Below are positions 11,271 to 22,883 of a stretch of 64,000 nt of DNA, piece by piece; the stretch's first letter is position 1, and every line of letters starts with the position of its first letter. A program made the translations under genes and the position numbers. Source of the DNA: Agelaius tricolor (lineage: Eukaryota; Chordata; Aves; Passeriformes; Icteridae); contig JALJCS010000002.1 of NCBI GenBank assembly GCA_023055355.1, positions 85,709,001-85,773,000 of the forward strand. The letters run 5' to 3'. The notes under the pieces are model-generated. The model did no database searches, was not told the origin of the DNA, and worked only from the letters and a program-made list of their open reading frames with translations.

Positions 11271-14200
11271 TACTCATCTTTCTCCAATTTTCCATATCTC
11301 TTTTTTTTTTTTTAGTGAGTGACCAAGCTCTGCACATGGCACCCAGATGTGCCTTAACAGGGCAGAACAGAGGGGCAGGATCACCTCCCTCAACCTGCAG
11401 GCAATGCTTTGCCTAATGCTGCCCAGGGAACAGGCACTGAGCTGTGCTTTTGAGCTCAGTTGGGCTTCATGGGCAGAAAAAATTAGAAGTATTTTTAAAT
11501 GAGAACTGCATTTGGGGCGTTTTGTGCCTTCTGCCCACTCTTTTGCCACCAAGTGGCCATGAACTATAGCAGAGTGGCAAAGTTTGCATCATTTGATCTC
11601 AAGCCTTTGTGCAAATATATCATTGCAAACCTGTCTTCATAAAGAGGTCTTGTAGAATTGGTGCAGCAGTTTGGGGTTGGGATTTGCCACATGTCAGTTA
11701 CAATTCACTTACACTCTGTGTAGATGCTCTTACTGTAAAGAAAGTGAGGTAACTTACACTTCTTCCAGGCTGTGGCTTATAGATGGTTACCCTGCCCTTC
11801 AGCCCAGTGACTTCTCCTGGAGAAGAACTCTGGAGTGAAAATGCACCACATTGCATCCACATGAACAATGTGAAAGTTCAGTTGGTAGAAGGCACCCCAC
11901 AGTAAGTGTAAACTCTGAAGCAGAACCTGCCTCCACTGAGATATCTTGCTAAAAAGCAGCTTGTTTTGCCCAGAAGGTCTGGCAGTCAGATATTCAGGGT
12001 GTCTGACACTTAATATTCACATCATAGTCCACAAAAGGATCCACACAGAGCCTTTCAGTGTTGATAATGAACAACCCCTCTAGTAATTAAGCTCTGCAAC
12101 TTTTGAAAACAGTTTCAAGTCTTCTGGGAATCTTTAATTCTCACATGCGTCACCTAAGCACAGGTTCAGTATTCCCACAGAAAGCAGCAATCCCTCTGAT
12201 TTACGGACTTCCCCACCCTTGGAACTGAGACACTGACATGTTCTGCTCCAGGCACTGGAAAGCTCAGCACAGCTCTCTCTTTCTTTATTTTTTTTTTCTT
12301 TCTTCCCTAAAGAAAGTGTTTCCTGTCAAATTAATGTTCCCAATTACAAGTGGATCTAGTCCCTGGTGATTACCTACCTACCCTAATTGACTGTCTTGTT
12401 CCCAACCAAGATTGGGTGTTTGAGCAGACAAACAAAAAAAAAAGATACTGATTTGCTGAGACAGAGAGAAAGCACTTACCTCCAGAAAATATAAGCCTTC
12501 AGAAAATATGAGCCAGCATTCTCTCTCCCAATTACTGCTCTTTCTCCTTTGAGCAATTAAAAAGGTCTTGGAAAGTTTATGGGTTCCAAAAAAGTTTAGT
12601 CACACACAAAGTCTGCTGGTCCAGCTGCTCCCTGTGGAATTGGGAATAGGATACAACTCAGAGTTTTCTGAAATGCATTGGGAATTAAAACGTTTTTTAA
12701 AAATTTTACTTAAAACCAAACTAATGTGCTTCCCATACTGTCTAATTCCTAATTTCAAGGTATTAGGTGCTAGTTTTATATTTAATAGGCACATAGAGTC
12801 AAAATTGTGCCAAAAATTATGTGTTCTCTCTGATATCATCCCATATTGGTACCTGAGGTGTTTTTTTCCAGGAAGAAAGCAGGTACCTGTTAATCACAAC
12901 AAGATTTTGGATCACTAATACGTAAGTTATTTGTATTCATCTTGTGTATTGTTCAAAGCAAATATGGCAAATCAGGGAGTTCAAAATATATAAGCTAACA
13001 GGGAATTTCTGCCTGTTTTGGGCTTTATCTGTTAGTATTAAGCTACCAGAAATAAAGGAAGAAATCAGAAGAAACATCTTCTGATGTTTCAACAATGTTC
13101 TTCAAAACATTAGAGGCACATAGAAGAGCTCTGTGCCCTGAGAAGAAGTGGTAAAGAAAAGAGTGTGATTCTCCTGCTGCTTAATTTCAACAGCGCAATG
13201 CCTGGGAACTTCATCGCCTCCAACACCACTGAGTACCATCCTTCTTCCTTCTAAAAAAACTTATAAACACATGATTCAGATCCAAATCTGAGTCAGCTGA
13301 TAGTTTTTTACTGACTTGAAGAGAAGTGTTCTGATCTACACTGTAGAAGGATTTTCTCTACACTGAAAAAGGAGAGAATTGTAAAGGGTTCCTAAAAAGA
13401 TTTTTGAACAGCCCCATGATCCTGAGCAAAACCCTTCACCAGCCCCACGTGTGCCAGCCATCAGATCCAAAGAGACATTTGGGTGCTGTCAATGCACTAC
13501 AGCAGCCAAGAAGAGTGACAGGCACCTTGAGATATTGGTTTTGTTAGCATAGGAGAGTTACATGAGAGCCTGATGACAGAAGATACCAACTCTGACGATT
13601 GATTGCAAAGTGATTTATCAACCTTGTTTAAGCAGAAATGTAAATTAGAGGGGAAAGGATTTAAGTGTGCAAATTATTCTTAAACTTATTGTCTTGGATG
13701 GAAATTCAAAATAGGAAAAATATGGCTAAAAAATTATAGCCTGGTAGTAAAGTTCCTAAATCATCAAAATACCTCCCAGGACATGTTTTTCCATGCTTAA
13801 TTCAATGAGCACTTACAAAAGGAAAGGGAGGTGGTGTAGGAGGAATGGTAAGGAACCAGGAAGCACTTTGCATCTGTTCCTGATACAGTTCTGCATTTTC
13901 GTAGCCTGTGACCTTGCTCAGCATCATCTGTGCCCCTACCAACATTTACCAGCATCAAGCAAAGGGGTACTTTTTAGTAGATCAGATTATTAAATGAATG
14001 TGCAGATGCAGACTTATTTGCAAGAAACACTTACCCATATGTTATGTCAATGCTCCAATGGATACTGTTCCTTAAAGGAAAATATACTTATTTCACCTAA
14101 ATTCTGATAGAACCAGAATGAGAAACAGCCCCAGACAGAATAAAATGGAAGCCAGTCCTGCCCAACTTACTGTAATGGTGTCTTAAATACACTTTATCCT

Positions 14201-15454
14201 TTTTTTTACAATGAAACTTTTGGGTCATTTACATGCACTGTCTAGTGGAAAACCAGTGTACTCATAGATGGTGTCTTGCAGCCACTTCAAAAGCCAATAC
14301 CACCCCCTAAATATTTTAATGAAAACAATTTTTAATCCTGATTGATTCTTCATTTTTCTACCTGATACTTTTTTTTAAATAAAGTACATTTGTTAAAATT
14401 GGTCAGGATTACAAATAACTTGCCCTGACAGCTGGAGGGCAGCATTTCCCTCACAATGAAATACAATTTGTCTTCAGTGAAGACATATGTCAGAACAGTA
14501 ATTAGTATGTTTCAACTAGAGAGGACCAATAATTCTTCAAAATCACCCCTGATACAGGTGAAATCTGAATCAGTCTCCTGAAGAGTTTGGGTGAAGAGGG
14601 ATATACTCCTTCATTTACAAACAGCTTCAGTGTCCATCCTTGGCATCCCATTGCTATGGAAGGGGGCAGGATAGACCAGCCCCCCAAGCAGTTCCTTCTA
14701 GGAACTGTCAGGGTTTTACTCTTGAGAGAGTACAGCTTCTTGGCTTGATCAGGGAGAGACATCCCACATTACAGAACACAGTAAGTTCATCAACAGGGGC
14801 CTGGGCAGAGCCCAGACTGCTGGGTTGGGCTCTGTATTGGCAGTCCTGAAGTGCTGGGAGGTGAAAGCGTGGCAGAAAAGGAGGATAAGGAGGGAAGCAT
14901 CAGTGGGGCAGTGGTGGATGGCCAGTGGGAGGGTGAGGATGGAGCAGAGGGAGCCTGGATTGCCCTGACTGCACAGCACAGGTGAGCCTGAGCACACCTT
15001 TTGACCTGGGGTTGAGCTGCCTGCCTCATGAAGCCAAGTTCACACCGCAGGCTATTTCCACATATTATTAAAGTCTCATCAGCTGAGACATACAACCCAG
15101 CTCATTTCTGTGCACCCATAGATTATGGCTGAAATTATGAGTGATCTTCTGTAGGAGATGTGGGTTATATGCAAAATAAACACACACAGTCTTCAATACT
15201 TGTTAATTATGTTCCAAAAGGAGAGCCGGTTTTAGTTTTAGTTTAAAGCCAGTTTTAATTAACATGTACAATGGAAAGTTTAGATTACAGCAGTAAGGAC
15301 TGAGAAGATCTCAGTTAACTCAAATTAAATGTCACCATCTTTTAATTCCATTTAAGTGAGGAACACCCTTAACTCATACCTAAGTCTGAATATTTCTCCC
15401 AAGATTTATTTAGTATAATAGTCATTCTGAATCCATGTTATCCATGGAACTGCC
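11271..15454. other. Unique sequence, no gene seen
   Basis: No recognisable gene or transposon. Poly-T lies at about 11302-11313 and 12288-12299, and an A-run at 12432-12441. A 17-bp tandem duplication lies at 12483-12516. A purine-rich, somewhat GC-richer patch at about 14860-15000 has a splice-donor-like cacag/gtgagc but no partner acceptor. Frames such as 12568-12918 (+, 116 codons) and 14790-15095 (-) have no recognisable domains. Confidence 0.65.
12483..12516. repeat. 17-bp tandem duplication
   Basis: cagaaaatataagcctt (12483-12499) is followed directly by cagaaaatatgagccag (12500-12516), which differs at a few positions. This is a small imperfect duplication, probably replication slippage. 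Confidence 0.7.
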
Positions 15455-16878
15455 TGCCATGGTTTAACCCCAGCCAGCAAGTGAGCTCCACACAGCTGCT
15501 CTCTCACTGCCCAACCCTGGGGGAACTGAAGAGAGAATCAGAAATGTGGGAAGATGAGGAAACTCATGGGTTGAGATAAAGACATTTTAGTAAGTAAAGC
15601 AGAAGTTTTGTATTCAAGCAAAGTAAAATGGGGAGTTAATTCACTGCTTCCCATGGTCAGGGGTTTTGTCACCTCCAAGGCTCCATCATGCATGTTGGTG
15701 ACTTGAAAAGACAAACGCCGTCACTCCAAACATCTCCACTTTTCTTTTTCTTCCTCCATTATGCCATATAGAATGGAATATCATAGAAACATAGAAACAT
15801 AGAATTGTTTCAGTTGGAAAATAAGTCTCAGATCCTTGAGTTCACCAGTTAACCCAGCACTGCCAAGTCCACCACTAAACCCTGTTCCGAGCACCACATC
15901 TACACATCTTTCACCTCTAGGGATGGTGACCCCCACTTCCCTGGACAGCTTGTTCCAGTGCTTGGTAAACCTTTCCATGAAGAAATTGTTCCTAGGATCC
16001 AATCCACACCTTGAAGCCATTTCCTCTTGTCGTTTTGCTTATTATTTGGGAGAAGGAACCGATCCCCACCTGGCTACAGCCTCCTCTCAGGTGGTTGTAG
16101 AGAGTGATAAGGTTCCCCCTGAACCTCCCTTTTCTCCAGGCTAAACATTCCCAGCTCCCTCAGCCACTCCTCATCAGACCTGTGCTCTTCCTCAGCTCTG
16201 TTGCCCTTGTTTGGACTCGCTCCAGCCCTTCAATGTCTTTCTTGTAATGAGGGACCCAGAACTGGACCCATATTCAAGGTTCCACCACCCACTGCTGAGT
16301 ATAGGGGGACAGTCACTGCCCTTGTCCTGCTGGCCACAGTATTTCTTATACAAGGCAGATGCCATTAGCCTTCTTGGCCACCTGGGCACACACTGGCTCA
16401 TGATCAGCCACTGTTCATCAGCACTCCCTGGTCCTTTTCCTCTGGGAGTTTTTCCAGCCACTCTACCCCCAGCCTGTAGGGCTGTGTGAGGCTCTTGTGA
16501 TCCAAGTTATTACTCAGCACTTCACCTTGCTGTACTTCATACCACTGGCCTTGGCCCATCCTCTCTGCCTGTTCAGAACTCTCTGCAGATCCTTCCTACT
16601 CTCCAGCAGATCAACACACTCTTGTGTATATATCCCTTTTGTCAGTTGGGGTCAACTGTTCTGGGTGTGTCCCCTCCCAAGTCCTTGTGCACCTTCAGCC
16701 TCCTTGCTGGGAAAAGTGATGATGAGGAGCAGAAAAGGCCTTGACTCTGTGTCATCACTGCTCAGCAATGGCTAACCATCCCTGTGTTATCAACAGCGTG
16801 TCCAGCAAAAATCCAAAACACAGTCCCATACCAGCTGCTATAGAAAAAATTAACTCTATCCCAGCCAAAACCAGCACA
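15455..16878 (-). mobile_element. Solo LTR of an avian endogenous retrovirus, interrupted by a CR1
   Basis: The left part (15455-15780) begins tgccatggtttaacccc and contains gggttgagataaagac, ttcccatggtcagggg and agacaaacgccgtcactcc. The right part (about 16630-16878) contains gtcagttggggtcaactgt, gtgtcccctcccaagtcc, aaaaggccttgactctgtg and ends aaaaccagcaca. I recognise this as a widespread avian LTR whose sense strand is minus (TG...CA ends, starting tgtgctggttttggctggg). I cannot name the subfamily; ERVL-like is a guess. Joined, the two parts are about 575 bp. The flanks ctgcc (15450-15454) and ttgcc (16879-16883) may be a 5-bp target duplication with one change. There is no internal viral region, so this is a solo LTR left by recombination. 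The TATA-box region expected near 15760-15775 is degraded. Confidence 0.85.
15781..16625 (-). mobile_element. CR1 LINE 3' end inserted inside the LTR
   Basis: The CR1 is in antisense on the + strand. It opens with three copies of a catagaaa-like terminal repeat (15782-15806). It continues through gatggtgacccccacttccc, ttgttccagtgcttgg, tttctccaggctaaacattc, tcagccactcctcatcaga, agaactggaccc, ccttcttggccacctgggc and ctctccagcagatcaacac. About 845 bp remain, 5'-truncated. LTR sequence stops at ggaatatc on its left and resumes at atatcccttttgtcagttgg on its right. The CR1 therefore inserted into an existing LTR and is the younger of the two. The many open frames here (16192-16461, 16211-16489, 15836-16144) are CR1 shadows. 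Confidence 0.93.
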
Positions 16879-17724
16879 TTGCCCGGTTCCTATCTGAAAA
16901 TTACAACCAAATTATTAGCCTGCCTCCAATCCAAGCAGTAGGGGGAAGGAATCACTGAGTGATCAACACTGAATGATCAGCAGTACATTACACAAGTAAA
17001 TCTGTATACATGTTAAGTTAATGGTATCTGAATAAAATAAATTAGAACATTGTGATGCTAACCAACAGGACTGCATTATATTTTCTGCATTCACTTTTTA
17101 TTTTTGAGAGCCCTAGGTGTTGCTTCATTTGTTTTTGCTTTCCTTATTTTTACACACATGGAGTACTGCTATCATGTTCCAGCCACTTCAAGAAGCAATT
17201 TCAAAGAAGCTCCTGACATGATTTGTGTACCAGTGGTCAATTGTTCTATATTCTCACAGAAGGTCATTGCTAAGACAAATGCCTGACAGAAATCTACAGT
17301 CTTTCATCATTAGATTTTTCTGAGCTGATGGATTCCTACCCAGAGAAGCTTCACACAAACTGCACTGAGAGAGGCAGAAAGACTCTACTGTGAATTTTTA
17401 CCATTTCATCCCCAACTCAATGCTTTGCAAACTGCTTCTCAGTGGGAGCCAGGTCTGTGTGTCTTGGGCTATCTGCTGCTTCCTTTTCAAAGCAGTGGTC
17501 TAATGCAGACTAGGATTTGCATTTTCAAATTATTTTTTACTACCATCTGGCTAAAATGTTAATGCCAAACTGGTCGTAAACTGAGGCTAAGTCAGGTCTT
17601 GAAGCCATCTTTTGGGCAAAAATATTTCCTTATTTGTGAAGGTATTGTGGGGGCTGCTGGAAATAGCAGTTGATTTTCACCTTCTAAAGACTTTGTGGCT
17701 TTCTACATGGAAATGCTGAGCAGC

Positions 17725-17746
17725 TTTTTTTCTTTTTTTTTTTTTT
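17725..17746. repeat. T-rich homopolymer run
   Basis: Two T runs are broken by a single C. There is no adjacent retroelement head to mark it as a poly-A tail, so it is simple sequence only. Confidence 0.8.
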
Positions 17747-17891
17747 AGAGATGTGAGCTTTTAATTATTGTATTAACATTGTCAACTGTCAAACGCTTTG
17801 AAATAATTTAATATTCCCAGTCTCCTTACAACCTGTTTATTGATATTCATGAAGTGAATCCCCTCTTGAGATGTCTAGACTGAATGTCAAT

Positions 17892-17929
17892 ATGGTTTAT
17901 AGATGAAGACATGGTTTATAGATGGAAGG
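17892..17929. repeat. 19-bp tandem duplication
   Basis: atggtttatagatgaagac (17892-17910) is followed directly by atggtttatagatggaagg (17911-17929). The first 14 bases of each copy are identical. Likely slippage. Confidence 0.8.
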
Positions 17930-20662
17930 TATTAATAATTGAATCCTGAAATTGTTTAATTTTACTTCAATAAAAGGCCAGGCAGGACAGGAACCAATAT
18001 ACCGTTTTACTAAATTGATGTACAAGTGAGTACAGAAAATTGGAATAATTTCAACCATCAATGATGGACAAAAATGATTGACTTTGAAGGCATATTTTAA
18101 TAAATAAACTTATTTTGTTGTAAGCATTTTCCTGGGTGAAATTCCTTCTTGACACATAGGACATTATTAGAGAAACTTCCTTATTGTGTTTACATGCACT
18201 AGACATAACTTACAGAAGATATAATTTAGCCTTCTGCCTCTCCTTGAAAGTCATACAAGAAAGGACTGAGTAGAGACATGTTTGCAAGAATTATCACAGG
18301 AATAATATTTAAGGTCTGTGCAGGAAATGCAGAATAAATATTGTTTCTCCTGTATTATTCATAATGTCACAATGCCTGGTCATAGCACTCCCTCTGTCCT
18401 TATGAAATATTCTTATCTAATAATCTAATCAGGATGAGAAAAGGTCTGGGAATATCTTGAAGGAGAAGATTCCTAACCTTTCAAATAACAGACAAACTTT
18501 TTTCATGGATAAGCACATGACAAATGCAAGCCTAGAGAAAAGAAGAAATATTGTCCAATCTGTAAATCACAATAGCTCTGCTGGAAATGTTGGGGTCCCA
18601 AAGGTGCCAGCAAGCTTGTAAGACCACCTGATCAATGCTTCACTTGCTCCTTATGTCTATAACATTTTCTACCATTGAGGACTCATTGATCAAATATCCA
18701 CAGTCTGATCCCATGCACACTGAAGTCAACATGACTTTGTTTCTTATTAATTAGCAGATATTGTATCTCAGTCCTGAAAAGATGCATTTATAGCTTCCTC
18801 AATTATGTTGCAATCTCTGATAGGTTCAGTATTTATTGTTTATTAGTATCTTAGGTTTCTACACCATTTTTTAGTTTTACTATGACTAGAATCAAAATGT
18901 TTGATTGCTTTCATAAGGGAACTAAAACCCCTCAACAACCAAACAAAAAAAAAATCATCTTAAATATTGACTCTTTCTGTCACATTTATGTTTGTAGGAA
19001 CATTACCTGTGCAGTGATATCCTTGGCACATCTTAGTCTCTGCTTCAATGAACTCTATTTACCTAATTTCAGTCAAAGGTGTTTCCTTGGTCCCTAAGGG
19101 AAAATGTAGATGCCCTGCCCTTGAAGGAGTTTTAGGTTCAATGTTTTCATTCACTCCCAACATTTTTGCAAGTCTTCTCACACCTACCAGTGCTTTTCCT
19201 CCTCCATCAGTGGAACTGAAATGTTTTTCCCTTTTGCAACAGCTGTTGGACATCATGACAGAAAATCTCTAATATGAGATTTAGACTTATGGCAACATCC
19301 TCAGACACCTCCTTCCCACCAGCTCTGACCTTTGTGGGCTGTGTCCTGCTGTCTCTGACCCAAGACAGATCACACCAGTATCTAGATCCTTATCTTGACT
19401 GGGACCCCCAGGATGTCTTGTAAAGCAAGCAGAGATCTGTCCTGCTGCATAACGTGTCATTTCACCAATCTAACTCCTTTGCCTGAGGTGAAGAGACTGT
19501 TGACTTCCATAAGTACAAGAAAGCTTTTCAACACTCTATTGCAAGTATGAATTCCCACTAGTACCAAAACAAATCAATATCAAATGTAGAACATTGTACT
19601 GTTTACTTACATGTTTGTATTTTATTGGGGAAAAATGTCTGTTTGAATCTTTCTGCTGTGTTCAGATAGATGGCTTAGGAGGAAGTGTATAAGAAAATAA
19701 ACAATTATATTCTTATCTCCATGGGTAACAGAGAACTGTGGCACTGCCAATTCTTTAATAAGATTGTTGAGCTAATCTTTTCATGTCAACAGCCAAATAT
19801 ACGATATGCCCTCACATTCCTGCGCGGCTGATCCGGAAATGTCACTGTTTATAGAGTGTAATGAATCCTGAAACTTGCTCCACTGGAGGGCTTTTCCTCC
19901 ACCCTTTAGATTCACTGTCCCTTTTGTTTCTGTCCCAAAATATGAGCATATTTTACCACAAGGTCAAAAGTCATGTCAATTAAACATCATGAAAGAAGCA
20001 AGAAGAACTCAACCTTGACAATTCATGATGGCCCGTGTTCAGCTGAATTATAAATAGGACTTGTATTCTTAAGAATTATGTCTTCTAAGCTCCACACATA
20101 ATCATGCAATAGATATCCTTGATTTAGATTTCAGATGATATAGTGTAAATAATTACTCATGGCATGAAATAAAGAAAAGGAAAATATGGTATTTGTATAT
20201 CATTATGGGATAGCCATATGTCAGCAGACAGAATCACCTCTCTGAGTAAAGTTTGTACTTCTGAATAAATTTGCTGCATTGAGAAACTGGGAAGGACAGT
20301 GAAAGATTATATTATAGTTGGTTTTGTTTCCGGCTGATTTCTGTTCCCAGCTCTTTCTATTTTACTCATTCCTTCTCTTTTACTGGACAGTGTTCTTGTA
20401 CCTGCAGTGTGATGCAGATCAGGTAATTGATTATAAAAAAAACCAAAACAATTGAACAAGAATCCCCCAAAACCAAAAACAAATAAAGCAAAAACCAACT
20501 GCTGTTGCTTTTAAGTTAGATCACAGAATGGTGCATGCACACCAAGGAGAGGTGCTTGTGATTGTAGAAGCACAACCAAGCAGAAGCTTGGCACCCAGAC
20601 ATCAGCTGGTATTTCAGTAAAAAAGATCAGTATCATGAAGCCCATAGACTAAAAGGACCAAT

Positions 20663-20775
20663 CTCACAGAAACATAAAAGAGTTTGTGTTGGAAAGGACC
20701 TTTAAATATCATCTAGTCTATCCCCTCTGCAATGAGAAGGGACATCTTGAACTAGATCAATGTTAAAGCTGGATC
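20663..20775 (-). mobile_element. CR1 LINE 3' terminus, short fragment
   Basis: The + strand gives the antisense of a CR1 end. It has a degenerate terminal repeat (tcacagaaacataaaag), then gtttgtgttggaaaggacc, aaatatcatctagtc and agaagggacatcttgaac. Similarity fades after about 20775. Only about 110 bp remain, one of the shorter CR1 pieces in the window. Confidence 0.85.
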
Positions 20776-21998
20776 TCTCTGTAAACCATGATCCAAGTTA
20801 AGTCAAAGCCCCTGGAAATCTCTCTATTAGTTTTAATAGATTTTTAACTAGGCCCATGACAAGTGTACGAATTTGTGTGTTCTGATCTGTTAAGAATACA
20901 TTTCTTATTTTATATAACACATAGTTTCTTCATCCACAAAACATTTAAGGCAACCACAGAAATGTGAACATCATGAGAGCCTGAAGTAAATGAAAGTTGT
21001 GTTGCCTATGGGTCTCCTTAAATTGTGACCATCTGTTGGCCTGATGAAACAGGTGCTGAGCATTTGCAACTCCAGTGAAGCACAGGGAGCTGGGTGGAGT
21101 TTTGTTCTAGCTGAAAATCTTCTCATTCTTTTCAGTCCATAATTAGTTATTGGCCAGTGTCTGCTGCCATTAGTTGAACCAGCCCAATACAATATCATAA
21201 AGAAAATATGTTTCTTTACATATCTAAAAATGGGAACTTTTTTGAACTGAGTATTATTTAATCCTTTGTATTTGGGGTTTATCTATGCTAGATATAAATG
21301 CAGCAAAATACTATTTCTTTGAGCTATGGGCACATTAATTAACAGCAAGAAGTGTTGGAAAGAATTACTATATTGTCAGTCTAACTTTACAGACAAAATA
21401 TATTCAGGCAATTAATTTTAATATGTTCCAAATTTTATTCACTGTGGCATACAGAATGGAAATGAAATAGCACTTAGTTGAAAACAAGGAATAGTTCCTC
21501 AGCTAGAGTTAAATTATGTTACTCTTTTTAATTTCAGTTGTTCTTTGCTAATTCCTGTAAGTTAAGACCTGTCACACAATGCAGATTTGATCCAGTTAAC
21601 TAGAAAAACAAGATCAAATCTATTAGGATACTCTAAGCCAGCAGATTGAATTTGCAGGAAAAAGTGACCTTTTTCTGACATAGCTATATTTCTGTGGGAT
21701 GCAAATTCCCCTGGCTCATGCCTACCAGCTAAAAAATATTGCCACAAGCAAATGATAGTTTTAACAGAATTGTTGCATGGGGCAAACAATCTGCTGAAAT
21801 GGTTGAGAGGTTTAGAAAGCTTATTCCAAACCACCAGAAAATTGCTACAATAATTTCTGCAGAATTTATAGTGCCATTGTAGCCAGTTTTTCTTTATACT
21901 ATCCACATTATTGATTCAGCTGTGCTAGTAATTGTAAGGGATGATATTATAATAATGTCATTTTGGCAAGATGCAGTACTATTTAACTAATACATTAT

Positions 21999-22023
21999 TT
22001 TCTAAAAGGATTCCTTTTAGAAA
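21999..22023. repeat. Short hairpin (11-bp arms, 3-base loop)
   Basis: tttctaaaagg (21999-22009) pairs perfectly with ccttttagaaa (22013-22023) around the loop att. No role is evident. Confidence 0.55.
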
Positions 22024-22883
22024 CCCTATGGTCTTACTATATCATTTATTCCTTTCTTCCTAGCCTTTGAATACAAACAGAAATAGAAATGGCAGGAGGT
22101 AACAAAGCTTGTCATATAATCTCTTTCCCCTTAACCTTTATTCAGGATGATGCCTTCAGCTCATGAAAAGTCTGCTTTGGAGCAATGTGAAATGTTTGCT
22201 AGGAAACCTGAAGCAAAGTAAAATTCAGCTGTTTGCAGCTTTTCCTACAGATGTGGTATCCGGCCCATGTTTTGTCAAAAGGGTTGAATCTTTTGATTAA
22301 ACTTCAGGCTAGTTATGAATGAATTGAAGCCAATTTATTGTTTTGCATTAAAAGAAAAAGATAAACCCCTGGATTTCACGTGCTTCCAGCTACAGATTGA
22401 CCAAAATCTGAACTGTGAAGTTCTTCTTATTGCTTCAAAGACGGAAAATGCCAGAGTTGAAGCCTGGAGAGAAAAAGGGACTGTGATGAGCAGAAGGGCT
22501 GCAGGCAGAGGGTTGCAGTTATTCTTTCACATCCTGCACTGCTCTCTCTGAGAGAAACTGTTCAGATTCCTGATTTGCGTCCCTGCCACAAATGAAAAAA
22601 ATGAACAAAAGAAGGTGCCCAGTAGACAGCTGAAGCAGCCTGAAAATGTCTTCAATTTTGATTTTGCTTCCCTCCCTCTCTGTTCCTCCCCACAGGGTCG
22701 GAAAACAAGCCCACAGCGCCAATTACAACTCATCTCCATGATATGGACACTTCATGACTTTGTCCTGGACAAGACCCATGAGCTTGCTTAGGATATATAG
22801 TGAGTAGTTGTCATTTAGCTTTGTGTTTGGTACTAAAACAGGAGAGTTGCAGAGTGAAATAAGCAATGAACTTTTCTTAAAAT

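Larger units (their letters stand above)
16879..20662. other. Unique AT-rich sequence, no gene seen
   Basis: No gene or interspersed repeat was recognised. It includes a T-rich run at 17725-17746 and a 19-bp tandem duplication at 17892-17929. Frames of 60-75 codons at 17104, 18882, 19048 and 20307 have no recognisable domain. Confidence 0.65.

Noticed and set aside
15836..16489. Several overlapping frames of about 90-100 codons on both strands
   Set aside because: All lie inside the CR1 that interrupts the LTR; they are remnants or antisense of the repeat.
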